A stretch of 64,000 bases of DNA, taken from NCBI GenBank assembly GCA_963576735.1, contig OY755173.1, positions 18,880,873 to 18,944,872 on the forward strand, given 5' to 3'. Position 1 is the first letter of the stretch, and the number at the start of each line of letters is the position of its first letter. The notes beneath the pieces are model-generated. The model was not told where the DNA came from and searched no databases. It saw nothing but the letters and a program-made list of their open reading frames with translations. The translations under genes and the position numbers were made by a program. Below are positions 23,069 through 34,198 of this stretch, one piece after another. Source of the stretch: Bedellia somnulentella. Lineage: Eukaryota > Arthropoda > Insecta > Lepidoptera > Bedelliidae.

Positions 23069-23278
23069 CTTTCTTGAGATGTAGAATTGAAGACCATCGC
23101 CTTTCGAAGGATTTTAAGAACAATGTAAGGTTACATATGGTTGAGCCTATTTAATATCGTACTATAATAGAAATACCGGAAATACGAAGAATAATACAGT
23201 TATTGTCGCTTCCTCATCCGAGAGGCATCTTTGCCAGGTCTACCCATCTCTAAAACTCGTAAAATAAAATAATTTTTA

Positions 23279-23817
23279 ACAAAAAGAAAACCGACTTCAT
23301 AGAAAAACAACCGAAAATAAACAATCTAGTACTAAAAAGTACGAAATAAGTTTTTTAATTGAATATGAGTACTGTGATTGATACCTTAGCAATTTCTTTA
23401 TTCCACACGCGTCAGTTCAACCTACCTAAATATTACAATTCTCTTAAATTATTTTTTGAGTCGGTGCCAGACAAACAAAAGTAAATGCACCCTGCTATCT
23501 ATCTCTGATTATTACAATCTTAAAAATATTATATCGTACAAAAATCAATTTACCCTACAACTTCAAGGTACCCTACATTTTACATGTGCGAAATACACAC
23601 TTCTTATTATCAATAATCATCGAGGCTGGCACCGGCTCACAAATTAATTTAAGAGAATTTTAAGATTTAGGTAGATTGAACTGACGCGTGTGGAATAAAG
23701 AAATTGCTAAGGTATCAATCACAGTACTCATATTCAATTAAAAAACTTATTTCGTACTTTTTAGTACTAGATTGTTTATTTTCGGTTGTTTTTCTATGAA
23801 GTCGGTTTTCTTTTTGT
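23279..23817. mobile_element. Foldback element, 539 bp, ~192-bp arms (unit 1)
   Basis: Arms 23279-23470 and 23626-23817 are inverted complements, starting ACAAAAAGAAAACCGACTTC and ending with its complement, with a 155-bp centre. TA lies directly outside both ends, which fits a TA target duplication as in Tc1/mariner-type MITEs (inference). No transposase. The arms have drifted apart at several sites. Confidence 0.88.
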
Positions 23818-23861
23818 TATATATAGCCCAAATAATATAATATTATACTCATAAAGATAGA

Positions 23862-23937
23862 GCCGTAGAGCCGGGCTTAGAATGTCACTACCCTTGTTAC
23901 CCCCGGGTGTCGTAAGAGGCGACTAAAGGTAGGGACG
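23862..23937 (+). repeat. SINE-A head fragment (unit 1)
   Basis: GCCGTAGAGCCGGGCTTAG to GGCGACTAAAGGTAGGG, then cut abruptly by the AACCGACTTC repeat. The same junction recurs at 26172-26247. Confidence 0.8.
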
Positions 23938-23939
23938 TT

Positions 23940-24720
23940 TTTAACCGACTTCAAAAAAGGAGGTTCTCAGTTCGATTGTTTGTATCTATGTATGTATGTA
24001 TGTATAATTGTCCGCGATTATCTCGAGTTTGGCTTAAGCTATTTGGATGCGGTTTTCAAATCAATATTCGTTACATTTAGGAGAAGGTTTTAGTGCCTTA
24101 ACCGAGCAAAAAAAGAAAGGAGGTTCTGTGTTTGACCTGTATGTATGTCTGTTGGTCCGCGATTATCTCACGTTTGGCTTAAGCTATTTGGATGCAGTTT
24201 TCAGAAAAGTATTCGTTACATTTAGGAGAAGGTTTTAGTGCCTTAACCGACCAAAAAAAGAAAGGAGGTTCTGTGTTTGACCTGTATGTATGTCTGTTGG
24301 TCCGCGATTATCTCACGTTTGGCTTCAGCTATTTGGATGCGGTTTTCAGAAAAGTATTCGTTACATTTAGAAGATGGGTTAAGTGATTTAACCGACTCTA
24401 AAAGAAAGGAGGTTCTGTGTTTGACCTGCATGTATGTATGTTGGTCGGCGATTATCTCGCGTTTCGCTTAAGCTATTTGGATGCGATTTTCAGAAAACTA
24501 CTTGTTACTTTCAGGACAAGGTTTTAGTGATCTAACCGTCTCAAAAAAAGGAGTTTCTGAGTTTCACCTATAAGTATGTATGTAAGTTTGAAGGTTCTTA
24601 GTTATTATTAGACAAAGAGTTATCAGTTTATGCTATTACATTCAGGAGAAGGTTTAAGTTCTTTAACCGACTCGAAAAAAAGGAGGTTTCTTAGTTTGAA
24701 ATATAAGTATGTATGTAAAG
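23940..24720 (+). repeat. Minisatellite, ~145-bp period (unit 1)
   Basis: AAGCTATTTGGATGCGGTTT recurs near 24036, 24181, 24326 and 24470 (periods 145, 145, 144), with two more decayed units to about 24720. Each unit holds an AACCGAC...AAAGGAGGTTCTG segment, so the satellite grew from the 22366-type repeat. Open frames of 62-64 codons here are by-products of the periodicity. Confidence 0.9.
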
Positions 24721-25588
24721 TTATCAATACTTGACAGAAATTTATCAATATATGTTAATAAAGTTTTTTTATTAGTAATAAACAGAGTTACTAAATTATT
24801 GAACAAAAAGTATATAAAAACATGAAAAAATTACTCTTAATTATATTGAAGAAAAAAATATATATTGCAACATCATGTTTTTCATCCTGGTCATTTCAAT
24901 CAAGGCTCTTTCGTCATGGGGATGGTTAAGTAATTTATTATAGGCAAATGTACCGCGTTTTACATATTTTCTGAACTTATATTGGCACTGATGATAGAAG
25001 GTGTGGATCCTCAATCACTAGGTATTAGGAAACAGTTCTTTCCACATTCTATATAGATTTATACTCCTCTTCGTAGCTTTTATGAAGAGAAGTACAGGTT
25101 CACTAAACATTTCTTTTGTTATGTTATTGTTACCGAGAAAGAACCATGAGACCAGGATCTGATGATGGCATCCCAGGAAATCGAGGGGACTGTCGAAACT
25201 CACAATTATGTGACAGTGTATTTGTTCAAAACGCCGATAGGCCTGCCCTGTATAACGTGAGAACACTGCCTAATAAATCGTGGGTACTCTGAACAACAGG
25301 CGACAATGTCACGTGATATTCAGAAGTATTACTACCTCTGCTAACCCCTTCAGGGATATTCGGCGTGAGCGTTTGAGTCTTTCTTGAGATGTAGAATTGA
25401 AGACCATCGCCTTTCGAAGGATTTTAAGAACAATGTAAGGTTACATATGGTTGAGCCTATTTAATATCGTACTATAATAGAAATACCGGAAATACGAAGA
25501 ATAATACAGTTATTGTCGCTTCCTCATCCGAGAGGCATCTTTGCCAGGTCTACCCATCTCTAAAACTCGTAAAATAAAATAATTTTTA

Positions 25589-26127
25589 ACAAAAAGAAAA
25601 CCGACTTCATAGAAAAACAACCGAAAATAAACAATCTAGTACTAAAAAGTACGAAATAAGTTTTTTAATTGAATATGAGTACTGTGATTGATACCTTAGC
25701 AATTTCTTTATTCCACACGCGTCAGTTCAACCTACCTAAATATTACAATTCTCTTAAATTATTTTTTGAGTCGGTGCCAGACAAACAAAAGTAAATGCAC
25801 CCTGCTATCTATCTCTGATTATTACAATCTTAAAAATATTATATCGTACAAAAATCAATTTACCCTACAACTTCAAGGTACCCTACATTTTACATGTGCG
25901 AAATACACACTTCTTATTATCAATAATCATCGAGGCTGGCACCGGCTCACAAATTAATTTAAGAGAATTTTAAGATTTAGGTAGATTGAACTAACGCGTG
26001 TGGAATAAAGAAATTGCTAAGGTATCAATCACAGTACTCATATTCAATTAAAAAACTTATTTCGTACTTTTTAGTACTAGATTGTTTATTTTCGGTTGTT
26101 TTTCTATGAAGTCGGTTTTCTTTTTGT
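25589..26127. mobile_element. Foldback element (unit 2)
   Basis: Identical to the unit 1 copy except for single bases (CTAACGCG for CTGACGCG near 25992). Confidence 0.88.
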
Positions 26128-26249
26128 TATATATAGCCCAAATAATATAATATTATACTCATAAAGATAGAGCCGTAGAGCCGGGCTTAGAATGTCACTA
26201 CCCTTGTTACCCCCGGGTGTCGTAAGAGGCGACTAAAGGTAGGGACGTT

Positions 26250-27030
26250 TTTAACCGACTTCAAAAAAGGAGGTTCTCAGTTCGATTGTTTGTATCTATG
26301 TATGTATGTATGTATAATTGTCCGCGATTATCTCGAGTTTGGCTTAAGCTATTTGGATGCGGTTTTCAAAACAATATTCGTTACATTTAGGAGAAGGTTT
26401 TAGTGCCTTAACCGAGCAAAAAAAGAAAGGAGGTTCTGTGTTTGACCTGTATGTATGTCTGTTGGTCCGCGATTATCTCACGTTTGGCTTAAGCTATTTG
26501 GATGCAGTTTTCAGAAAAGTATTCGTTACATTTAGGAGAAGGTTTTAGTGCCTTAACCGACCAAAAAAAGAAAGGAGGTTCTGTGTTTGACCTGTATGTA
26601 TGTCTGTTGGTCCGCGATTATCTCACGTTTGGCTTAAGCTATTTGGATGCGGTTTTCAGAAAAGTATTCGTTACATTTAGAAGATGGGTTAAGTGATTTA
26701 ACCGACTCTAAAAGAAAGGAGGTTCTGTGTTTGACCTGCATGTATGTATGTTGGTCGGCGATTATCTCGCGTTTCGCTTAAGCTATTTGGATGCGATTTT
26801 CAGAAAACTACTTGTTACTTTCAGGACAAGGTTTTAGTGATCTAACCGTCTCAAAAAAAGGAGTTTCTGAGTTTCACCTATAAGTATGTATGTAAGTTTG
26901 AAGGTTCTTAGTTATTATTAGACAAAGAGTTATCAGTTTATGCTATTACATTCAGGAGAAGGTTTAAGTTCTTTAACCGACTCGAAAAAAAGGAGGTTTC
27001 TTAGTTTGAAATATAAGTATGTATGTAAAG
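26250..27030 (+). repeat. Minisatellite, ~145-bp period (unit 2)
   Basis: Same unit order and almost the same sequence as 23940-24720, so it was duplicated with the 2310-bp unit rather than expanded independently. Confidence 0.9.
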
Positions 27031-27898
27031 TTATCAATACTTGACAGAAATTTATCAATATATGTTAATAAAGTTTTTTTATTAGTAATAAACAGAGTTA
27101 CTAAATTATTGAACAAAAAGTATATAAAAACATGAAAAAATTACTCTTAATTATATTGAAGAAAAAAATATATATTGCAACATCATGTTTTTCATCCTGG
27201 TCATTTCAATCAAGGCTCTTTCGTCATGGGGATGGTTAAGTAATTTATTATAGGCAAATGTACCGCGTTTTACATATTTTCTGAACTTATATTGGCACTG
27301 ATGATAGAAGGTGTGGATCCTCAATCACTAGGTATTAGGAAACAGTTCTTTCCACATTCTATATAGATTTATACTCCTCTTCGTAGCTTTTATGAAGAGA
27401 AGTACAGGTTCACTAAACATTTCTTTTGTTATGTTATTGTTACCGAGAAAGAACCATGAGACCAGGATCTGATGATGGCATCCCAGGAAATCGAGGGGAC
27501 TGTCGAAACTCACAATTATGTGACAGTGTATTTGTTCAAAACGCCGATAGGCCTGCCCTGTATAACGTGAGAACACTGCCTAATAAATCGTGGGTACTCT
27601 GAACAACAGGCGACAATGTCACGTGATATTCAGAAGTATTACTACCTCTGCTAACCCCTTCAGGGATATTCGGCGTGAGCGTTTGAGTCTTTCTTGAGAT
27701 GTAGAATTGAAGACCATCGCCTTTCGAAGGATTTTAAGAACAATGTAAGGTTACATATGGTTGAGCCTATTTAATATCGTACTATAATAGAAATACCGTA
27801 AATACGAAGAATAATACAGTAACTGTCGCTTCCTCATCCGAGAGGCATCTTTGCCAGGTCTACCCATCTCTAAAACTCGTAAAATAAAATAATTTTTA

Positions 27899-28454
27899 AC
27901 AAAAAGAAAACCGACTTCATAGCAAAACAACCGAAAATAAACAATCTAGTACTAAAAAGTACGAAATAAGTTTTTTAATTGAATATGAGTGAGTACTGTG
28001 ATTGATACCTTAGCAATTTCTTTATTCCACACGCGTCAGTTTAACCTACCTAAATATTACAATTCTCTTAAATTAATTTTTGAGTCGGTGCCAGACAAAC
28101 AAAAGTAAATTCACCCTGCTATCTATCTCTGATTATTACAATCTAAAAAATATTATATCGTACAAAAATCAATTTACCCTACAACTACAAGGTACCCTAC
28201 ATTTTACATGTATATGAAGTGCGAAATACACACTTCTTATTATCAATAATCATCGAGGCTGGCACCGGCTCACAAATTAATTTAAGAGAATTGTAATATT
28301 TAGGTAGGTTGAACTGACGCGTGTGGAATAAAGAAATTGCTAAGGTATCAATCACAGTACTCACTCATATTCAATTAAGAAACTTATTTCGTACTTTTTA
28401 GTACTAGATTGTTTATTTTCGGTTGTTTTTCTATGAAGTCGGTTTTCTTTTTGT
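27899..28454. mobile_element. Foldback element, more symmetrical copy (unit 3)
   Basis: 556 bp. It has a GAGT insertion in the left arm (GAATATGAGTGAGTAC) matched in the right arm (GTACTCACTCATATTC), and other sites where its two arms agree while those of units 1 and 2 do not. It is followed by TTGTTATTC rather than TA, and the array ends here. Confidence 0.85.
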
Positions 28455-28626
28455 TTGTTATTCATATGATTTTGGGGTTACCTAGGCATGAAGTAACACC
28501 CTCATAAGGTGAGTTTTAACTAAATCATGTGATACATGTCGTATGCATAGCGTTATAAAGTAACGTTAATATTATCACACATCATGCGGTGGCTGTGTTC
28601 GAAAAAAAATTGTTTTTTCAAAATTC

Positions 28627-28755
28627 ATACATACATACATACATCATACTCACTGCTATAAATCCCTAAAAAGCGTAGCCAGAGCCGAGAAATTATAGAT
28701 TCCTCAGCCTCTTTTGAAAATTGAGTGGGGAAAGAAAGTAAAATAAAGTTTGTTA
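28627..28755 (-). repeat. SINE-A 3' half
   Basis: CATA run, then CACTGCTATAAATCCC; truncated after AAAGTTTGTTAG. The next 300 bases hold nothing recognised. Confidence 0.8.
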
Positions 28756-29058
28756 GTTATAGGTCATTTTGTATTATACTGATACCGTTCGTCAATTAAG
28801 AAGATAGCAATCTCAACAGACAAACAATTCGTCAAGAAAAGCAAGTCTTTTGTTAATAGGATAGTTCGGAAACCAAGTATTTTAGATCTGTAATGAAAAC
28901 ATTAAGTGCTTAATTGGAATTCTCTGTTATTCCCAAATGAGACAACCTATCTTCTAATTTAATTCGCGAGTATAATTCTGAAAAGGGATGACCAAAGACA
29001 CCTCAGAAGACATCTTACATTTACGAACATCTTACGATTAATTCAAGCACGTTCTATT

Positions 29059-29308
29059 GCTGTTTAGTGTCGGCTTAGAATAGCAATACCCCATTTCTTC
29101 CGGTGGGTGTACGTAAGAGGCGACTAACGGTGTTGGGGCTTTTAAGGGATTTTTGGGCGATGCGGTTGGAGACCCATCACCAACAACCTTTATTTCACCA
29201 TCTTTTCCCCACGCAACTTCCAAAGGTGGCTGAGGAATGTCTCATTCCCTAGCTCTGGCTACCCCTTCAAGGGATTTATAGCCGTGAGTATATGTATGTA
29301 TGTATGTT
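29059..29308 (+). repeat. SINE-A, full length
   Basis: GCTGTTTAGTGTCGGCTTAG to GCCGTGAGTATATG plus three TATG units; well preserved. The minus-strand frame here is antisense. Confidence 0.95.
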
Positions 29309-30191
29309 CTGTATAAATTAAAAATGTGCAATATTTTTCAAAGACGATTTTTATGGCACTTAATATTGCCAAAATGTATTATTGTTTTTTAGCAAATTAA
29401 TATGTTTATTGTAATGGACTTCATAAAGATACATCAGCTTCAGTTGTATAAATAAATAAGTGGCTAACTCTAAAATAAAACCGTATTGAATTTATGGGTA
29501 GTATGTTTATAAAAATAAATATGTATAATCGCCTCGGGGTGTGTGTAATGTAAGCAACCAGAAAAGAGTATATGTTACCAGACGACACAATTCACTGGAG
29601 AATCGCTGATATTTTTCTTTTCAAGCAGGGCTAGCAATTGTTACTTATGACTTGAGAATAAAAAATTAAGTTATTTTTTTATTAAGCTAGCTTTTTCCCA
29701 CGACTTCATCAGCATGAAATAAAAATTTTGAGACAACAATAAGTATTTCAGCAATATTCTGTAATAATAATTCTGTAATTTCTGATCCTGTCAGAAGTTC
29801 TGGTATTTCTTTTGCATTAGATTATTGTCTTCTATCTTAAGTCGTTACTATTTATTTACCACCCTTGTCCAGTTTATCTGCCAAGAATTTTGAGAAATTT
29901 CAGCTATTTGGGATAATTGTAAAATGATATGGGTTCTGATTTGATCTATTAATCAAAAGAAAAAACAATTTATACTTGTTTGATATCTGTCTAAATAAAT
30001 AATTAGAAGTACGTTCACGTCACTCAATATTCTTGGATATATAATAGAGAAAATGATAAAACGAATACTCTCCACAACACCAAAAGACAAATCTCTCGTT
30101 AATTTCTTCAACTGTAACAAAGACCGCTGACATAATGCCATCAGATCAAAATATGTATCAACGGTTAAGACAAATTTTACGAAATCGCTTC
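29309..30191. other. No feature recognised
   Basis: AT-rich; a minus-strand frame at 29953-30195 shows no known motif. Confidence 0.45.
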
Positions 30192-30269
30192 CCAATACCC
30201 TTTGCCGCCACTTACGAACACCTACGGGAAGAAATGGGGTAACGCTATGCTAAGCCAACACTAAACAGC
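30192..30269 (-). repeat. SINE-A head fragment
   Basis: CCAATACCCTTTGCCGCC to CTAAGCCAACACTAAACAGC. Confidence 0.75.
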
Positions 30270-30624
30270 ATCATAAATACATTTATCAAAATTCTTACCT
30301 TTTTGTGCAGTTGAGGGAAGATCATTATTTAGGTCAATAAACATGGAAGGTTCAACCCTACTCTAAAAGGCACACCCTCGTATGTTAACCTTCACGACTG
30401 GCATTTTGTCCTGAAGCGAGTATTCCGCGTCTAAGTAAAGCTAGTTTCCTTGCTACGCTTTAAAGAAATGTATAAATAAGTTGAACAAATTTACTGTGAA
30501 TAATACACTTGAGATAAACTTATGTACTTTAGTCACGCCTTTCTACCTATTAGGTTAGTTAGAAATAATATATTTTTATTTTGCACAATATAGACAAATT
30601 TGTAGAGGCGAGAGATTGGCGAGA

Positions 30625-30750
30625 GAATTAGGCTTAAAATAGCAATCACCTATTTCTTTCATTGGGTATCGTACGAGGCGTATAAGTGAATTTGGAGCTC
30701 TTGAGTGATTGTTGGGCAATGAACCATGGCCCACCATTATTTTACACAAA
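30625..30750 (+). repeat. SINE-A 5' half, decayed
   Basis: TTAGGCTTAAAATAGCAATC to TTGTTGGGCAATGAACC; tail missing. Confidence 0.6.
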
Positions 30751-30773
30751 AGCTGGCGAGAACTTTATAATTC

Positions 30774-31020
30774 GCCGTGTAGTTTCGGCTTAGATTATCA
30801 CTACCCCGTTTCTACCGATGGGCGTAGGTAAAAGGCGACTAACGGATTTGGGGCTTTTAAGGGATTTTTGAGCGATGCGGTTGGAGACCCATCACCAACA
30901 ACCTTTATTTTTACCATCTTTTCACCACTCACATTTCCAAAAGTGGCTGAGGAATTTCTAATTCCTTAGCTCTGGCTTCCCTTCTAGGGATTTACAGCCG
31001 TGAGTATATGTATGTATGTA
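30774..31020 (+). repeat. SINE-A, full length
   Basis: GCCGTGTAGTTTCGGCTTAG to a two-to-three-unit TATG tail. A second tail fragment follows at 31040-31083 (CTACCC-like to GCCGTAAGTATA). Confidence 0.92.
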
Positions 31021-31343
31021 ACTTTATAATTCTACTGAAACTCTAGTTACCCTTCTTCGAGATTCATAGCCGTAAGTATATCAATATTTGTAATAATTTA
31101 GCAAAACCATCCCAAAGGATGCAATAGGTTTAAACATTTTAAAAGGCGAGTAAGAGTAAATTGGTTCTTAGAAGCCGAGCAAGCCGGTGGGGAATACTGT
31201 CCCAGTTGCGGCTGAGATGACGTAAATCACTCACTTAATAAGGGATCGTGTTTCATTGGCTCATTTTATCAGTCGCGCTAGAAACTACTTTCATAAAGGT
31301 GATTTTCTGATAGGTATTATTTACCTTACATTCATTTTATGTT

Positions 31344-31466
31344 ACATACATACATAAATCACGGCTATGAATCCCACAAAGGGGTAGCCAGAAGAAAACA
31401 CAATACCCTTAGTCGCCTCTCACGACGCCACAGGGATAGTGAGATTCTAAGCCGGCACTACAAGGC
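31344..31466 (-). repeat. SINE-A with large internal deletion
   Basis: The tail motif is joined directly to CACAATACCCTTAGTCGCC; the middle is missing. Confidence 0.8.
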
Positions 31467-31609
31467 GAAAATTATTATATTTTATTAAATTTATTGAATT
31501 CATTGCATCATTATTCTAAAAACACAAGTTGGAGCTTTAAAATAAACATAGTTGCTCCATACATATGTATAATGTAAATTAGTTTTAAATAAGCTTAATA
31601 GATTATTAT

Positions 31610-32028
31610 TGTTTTTTGCCCTTGTTTGGCGCATCTATCCAAATAACTAATTTACCGATCTCACCTTCTAAAGTTTGTCTGGAAGAGAGCGCTTTTAGTG
31701 ATAAGAATTGTACCTCACTATAAACTGTTTGATCTCTTTTTTTTTAAATTTGTGTTTGATGTACAATAAAAAGTTATTCTATTCTATTCCAAAGTTTGTC
31801 TGGAAGAGAGCGCTTTTAGTGATAAGAATAGTATCTCACTGTAAACTATTTGATCTCTTTTTTTTTTTTAAATTTGTGTTTAATGTACAATAAAGAGTTA
31901 TTCTATTCCAAAGTTTGTCTGGAAGAGAGCGCTTTTAGTGATAAGAATTGTACCTCACTGTAAACTGTTTGATCTCTTTTTTTGAAAATTTGTGTTTGAT
32001 GTACAATAAAAAGTTATTCTATTCTATT
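31610..32028 (+). repeat. Head-to-tail trimer of a jockey-like LINE 3' end
   Basis: TTTTTTGCCCTTGTTTGG leads into GTCTGGAAGAGAGCGC. A unit of about 120 bp, starting AAGTTTGTCTGGAAGAGAGC and ending ACAATAAAAAGTTATTCTA, is repeated at 31671, 31792 and 31911. The same tail type occurs at 52380-52510 and 56455-56640. Confidence 0.85.
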
Positions 32029-32400
32029 ACGAGCTCCTCTAAGGTAGCTACGTTCAAACCGTTTTTATTTTCTACTCGGCTCCTATATTCAAACGTTGAA
32101 GTCCTTACAGTCCGACAACTTTTTGTTCTTTCAGTTATCCAACAACAGCACATGATTACGCCATTCAATACAGAGGTGTTGACTAAGCGAAGATCAGATT
32201 TAGTTTGCGCAAAAAAGAAATTTAATACCTTTTTCAGCCATAGGTCTTTCCTGTTTTTGGGTCCACATTTGTACAATTATTCTAATAGGCTTTTGCAAAT
32301 TTATGGATTAAATAACTACGACTGTAAATTCAGAGTAAGGGAATGGCTCAGTAAATTAACTTACGATGAAACTGAATATTTGCTGAAAGTAGTTAAATAA
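32029..32400 (+). pseudogene. Jockey-like LINE, C-terminal remnant
   Basis: Open frame of about 124 codons ending in TAA at 32398-32400. VEVLTVRQLFVLSVI, FFSHRSFLFLGPHLYN and KFRVREWLSKL match the extreme C-terminus of jockey-clade reverse transcriptase proteins, past the catalytic domain (family knowledge). No catalytic residue is included. An (AAAT)n tail follows. The start is set by the upstream LINE-tail trimer, so this is a 5'-truncated insertion. Confidence 0.75.
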
Positions 32401-32465
32401 ATAAATAAATAATCATAACTTATTCTTGGACCACATGTATATATGTGGATATATATATATATATA

Positions 32466-33266
32466 TGTCGTAGGATGATTTGATGTTTAGGTTTTTTGCA
32501 AAAAACCTAGGGATTTTGCAAAAATCCGGATAACTAGATAACGGTTGTAATATTTTCTAATCTTACTAGGTTTTTTGCAAAAAAACTAGTTGGTTTAGTA
32601 AGATTGTACTTCTTTGATGCTGATTGGCTGATTTCTGATTGCTCGCCTACACTTATTCTGATTGGTTCGTCATTGTGGTATTGAGATATTACAGCTAGAG
32701 TTATAAAGGGTAAGAAATGACAATACTTATTTGATACTTGGAATCAAATATATTTTTTTACTATTTTGTTGGAGTAAAATTACAATCTCGTTCGGACATA
32801 TTATACACAGATCAAGTTACCCCAAACTAAGTAACACTCGTATTATGGGCCATTCGGCCACGGACGTCTTCAATATAGGTAGGAACAATAAATTAAGTTC
32901 GTTTTAAATTGTAGTATTGAGGTATTATATCTAGAGTTATAAAAGAAAATGACAATACTGTTTTTTTACTTAGGAACTTTTTGAAACTAAAATCAAATTA
33001 AATGTAGGTAGGAACAATGAGGTAAGTACGTCTTAATTAACAACCAATCAGAGATGACGTGTTTATGGGGTACTGCAATCGACCAATGAGTGTACAGTAT
33101 TCATAAAAACTGACATTTCGTTTCGGAGTTATACTAAACCAACTAGTTTTTTTGCAAAAAACCTAGTAAGATTAGAAACTATAATAACCGTTGTCTAATT
33201 ATCCGGATTTTTGCAAAATCCCTAGGTTTTTTGCAAAAAACCTAAACATCAAATCATCCTACGACA
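32466..33266. mobile_element. 801-bp foldback element with TTTTGCAAAA palindromes
   Basis: Arms 32466-32599 and 33135-33266 are near-perfect inverted complements, starting TGTCGTAGGATGATTTGATG. TA microsatellite flanks both sides. Each arm holds three internal palindromes, such as AGGTTTTTTGCAAAAAACCT (32489-32508) and GGATTTTGCAAAAATCC (32511-32527). The centre contains CCAAT boxes on both strands and a scrambled SINE-C piece. No coding capacity; class unknown to me. Confidence 0.88.
32793..32875 (-). repeat. Scrambled SINE-C piece inside the foldback element
   Basis: TTATACACAGATCAAGTTAC (SINE-C tail complement) is joined to GGCCATTCGGCCACGGACGTC (head complement), so the middle of the SINE is deleted. 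Confidence 0.6.
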
Positions 33267-33362
33267 TATATATATTTATGTACGTATGTGTATGTATGTC
33301 TATGTACATGTGTATATCAGTCTCGCACTGAATCAAACACATATGCATAGACACATACATAC

Positions 33363-33403
<41 letters not shown>

Positions 33404-33408
33404 CGCAC
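33363..33408. repeat. (CA)n microsatellite
   Basis: Mostly pure CA run inside a wider ACAC/ATAC-rich tract. Confidence 0.9.
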
Positions 33409-33725
33409 ACACACATACAAGCCCAAATGCACTTACATATTCTGTAAACATTTTTATAATTATATATATTGTTTCTAATATTGTTTTTTAATTTTAGTTT
33501 TTAACTTTAGATTTTAATTTTTAACTTTATGTTTTTAATTTTACTTGTTTCTGTCATGTAACTTACGCCAATATGTATTATTAGTTTACTACTTATCCTA
33601 AGTTTACAGGGCTTTGCCCTTTTTTAGGGAGTAGGCTTTATGTAGTAATTGTTAAGTTGTGTTTGATCTGAAATAAACTTTTTTTTTTATTTATTTTTTT
33701 TTTGATTTTTTTTATTTTTTTTTTA
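33409..33725 (+). other. Possible retroposon 3' end
   Basis: CAGGGCTTTGCCCTTTTTTAG, then GAAATAAAC and a long T/AT-rich end. It resembles a LINE 3' UTR but the coding part is absent and the family is unclear. Confidence 0.35.
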
Positions 33726-33809
33726 TTTTACAATCACGCCAATAGCTGCCAATTTAATACGTAGAACATTGTTTCAAGCTCAATTCTTCACATTTGATGC
33801 CAAAATTTT

Positions 33810-33990
33810 TATTCCGTAGTGCAGTGGTTAGAAAGGCAGCTTCTTGTTGATTTGAAAGTCACTGTTTTTTAATCCTCAATGAGGGCAACATTTTTATGAT
33901 GATTATTGATTTGTTTATTTTAGGCTTGGGTCATCAAGGCTCTGAGCAGGATGTTTCCAGGCTAACACCAAAATTGTAATGGGCGTAAAA
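33810..33990 (+). repeat. tRNA-like SINE remnant
   Basis: TTCCGTAGTGCAGTGGTTAG is A-box-like, and CCTCAATGAGGGCAACATTT matches the end of the SINE-C head (GCTGAGGGCAACATTT). The B box is lost. Between here and 34198 nothing else is recognised. Confidence 0.45.
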
Positions 33991-34198
33991 AAGATGTGTA
34001 TTGATGAGTTTTTTACAGGTTTTTCTCTCAACATTTTTTTGTTTGTGTGAGGGAAGGTGTTCCTTCCGAATCCGAAGTAGAAGTATATTTTAACTTAACA
34101 TTAAAATAGTATTTAACATTCAAGAAACGAAGAATTATCTTTTAATTTAAAATAAATGATTATTTTATTTTTCATTTTATGATATTAGAGAAATAGTG

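Larger units (their letters stand above)
22594..28454. repeat. Tandem array of a 2310-bp unit, about 2.5 copies
   Basis: Equivalent positions recur every 2310 bases (for example 22708/25018/27328 and 23456/25766). Unit 1 has 33 extra bases near 22645. Units 1 and 2 are almost identical; unit 3 is near identical to about 27797, then differs at many sites and stops at the end of the foldback element at 28454. Each unit contains, in order: a fragment with GATGATGGCATCCCAGG (related to the repeat at 22366), a SINE-B 3' part, a foldback element, a SINE-A head and a 145-bp minisatellite. The small repeated frames within are not genes. Confidence 0.95.

Noticed and set aside
24047..24471. Regular repeats that could suggest a CRISPR-like array
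   Set aside because: Units are ~145 bp contiguous tandem copies without spacers, in eukaryotic transposon DNA.
23456..25957. 63-codon frame repeated with the array unit
   Set aside because: It lies in the centre and right arm of the foldback element; inverted repeat DNA, not a gene.
22708..27576. 82-codon minus-strand frame repeated three times
   Set aside because: It recurs only because the 2310-bp unit is tandem; it lies over SINE-B and a dispersed repeat, with no conserved domain.
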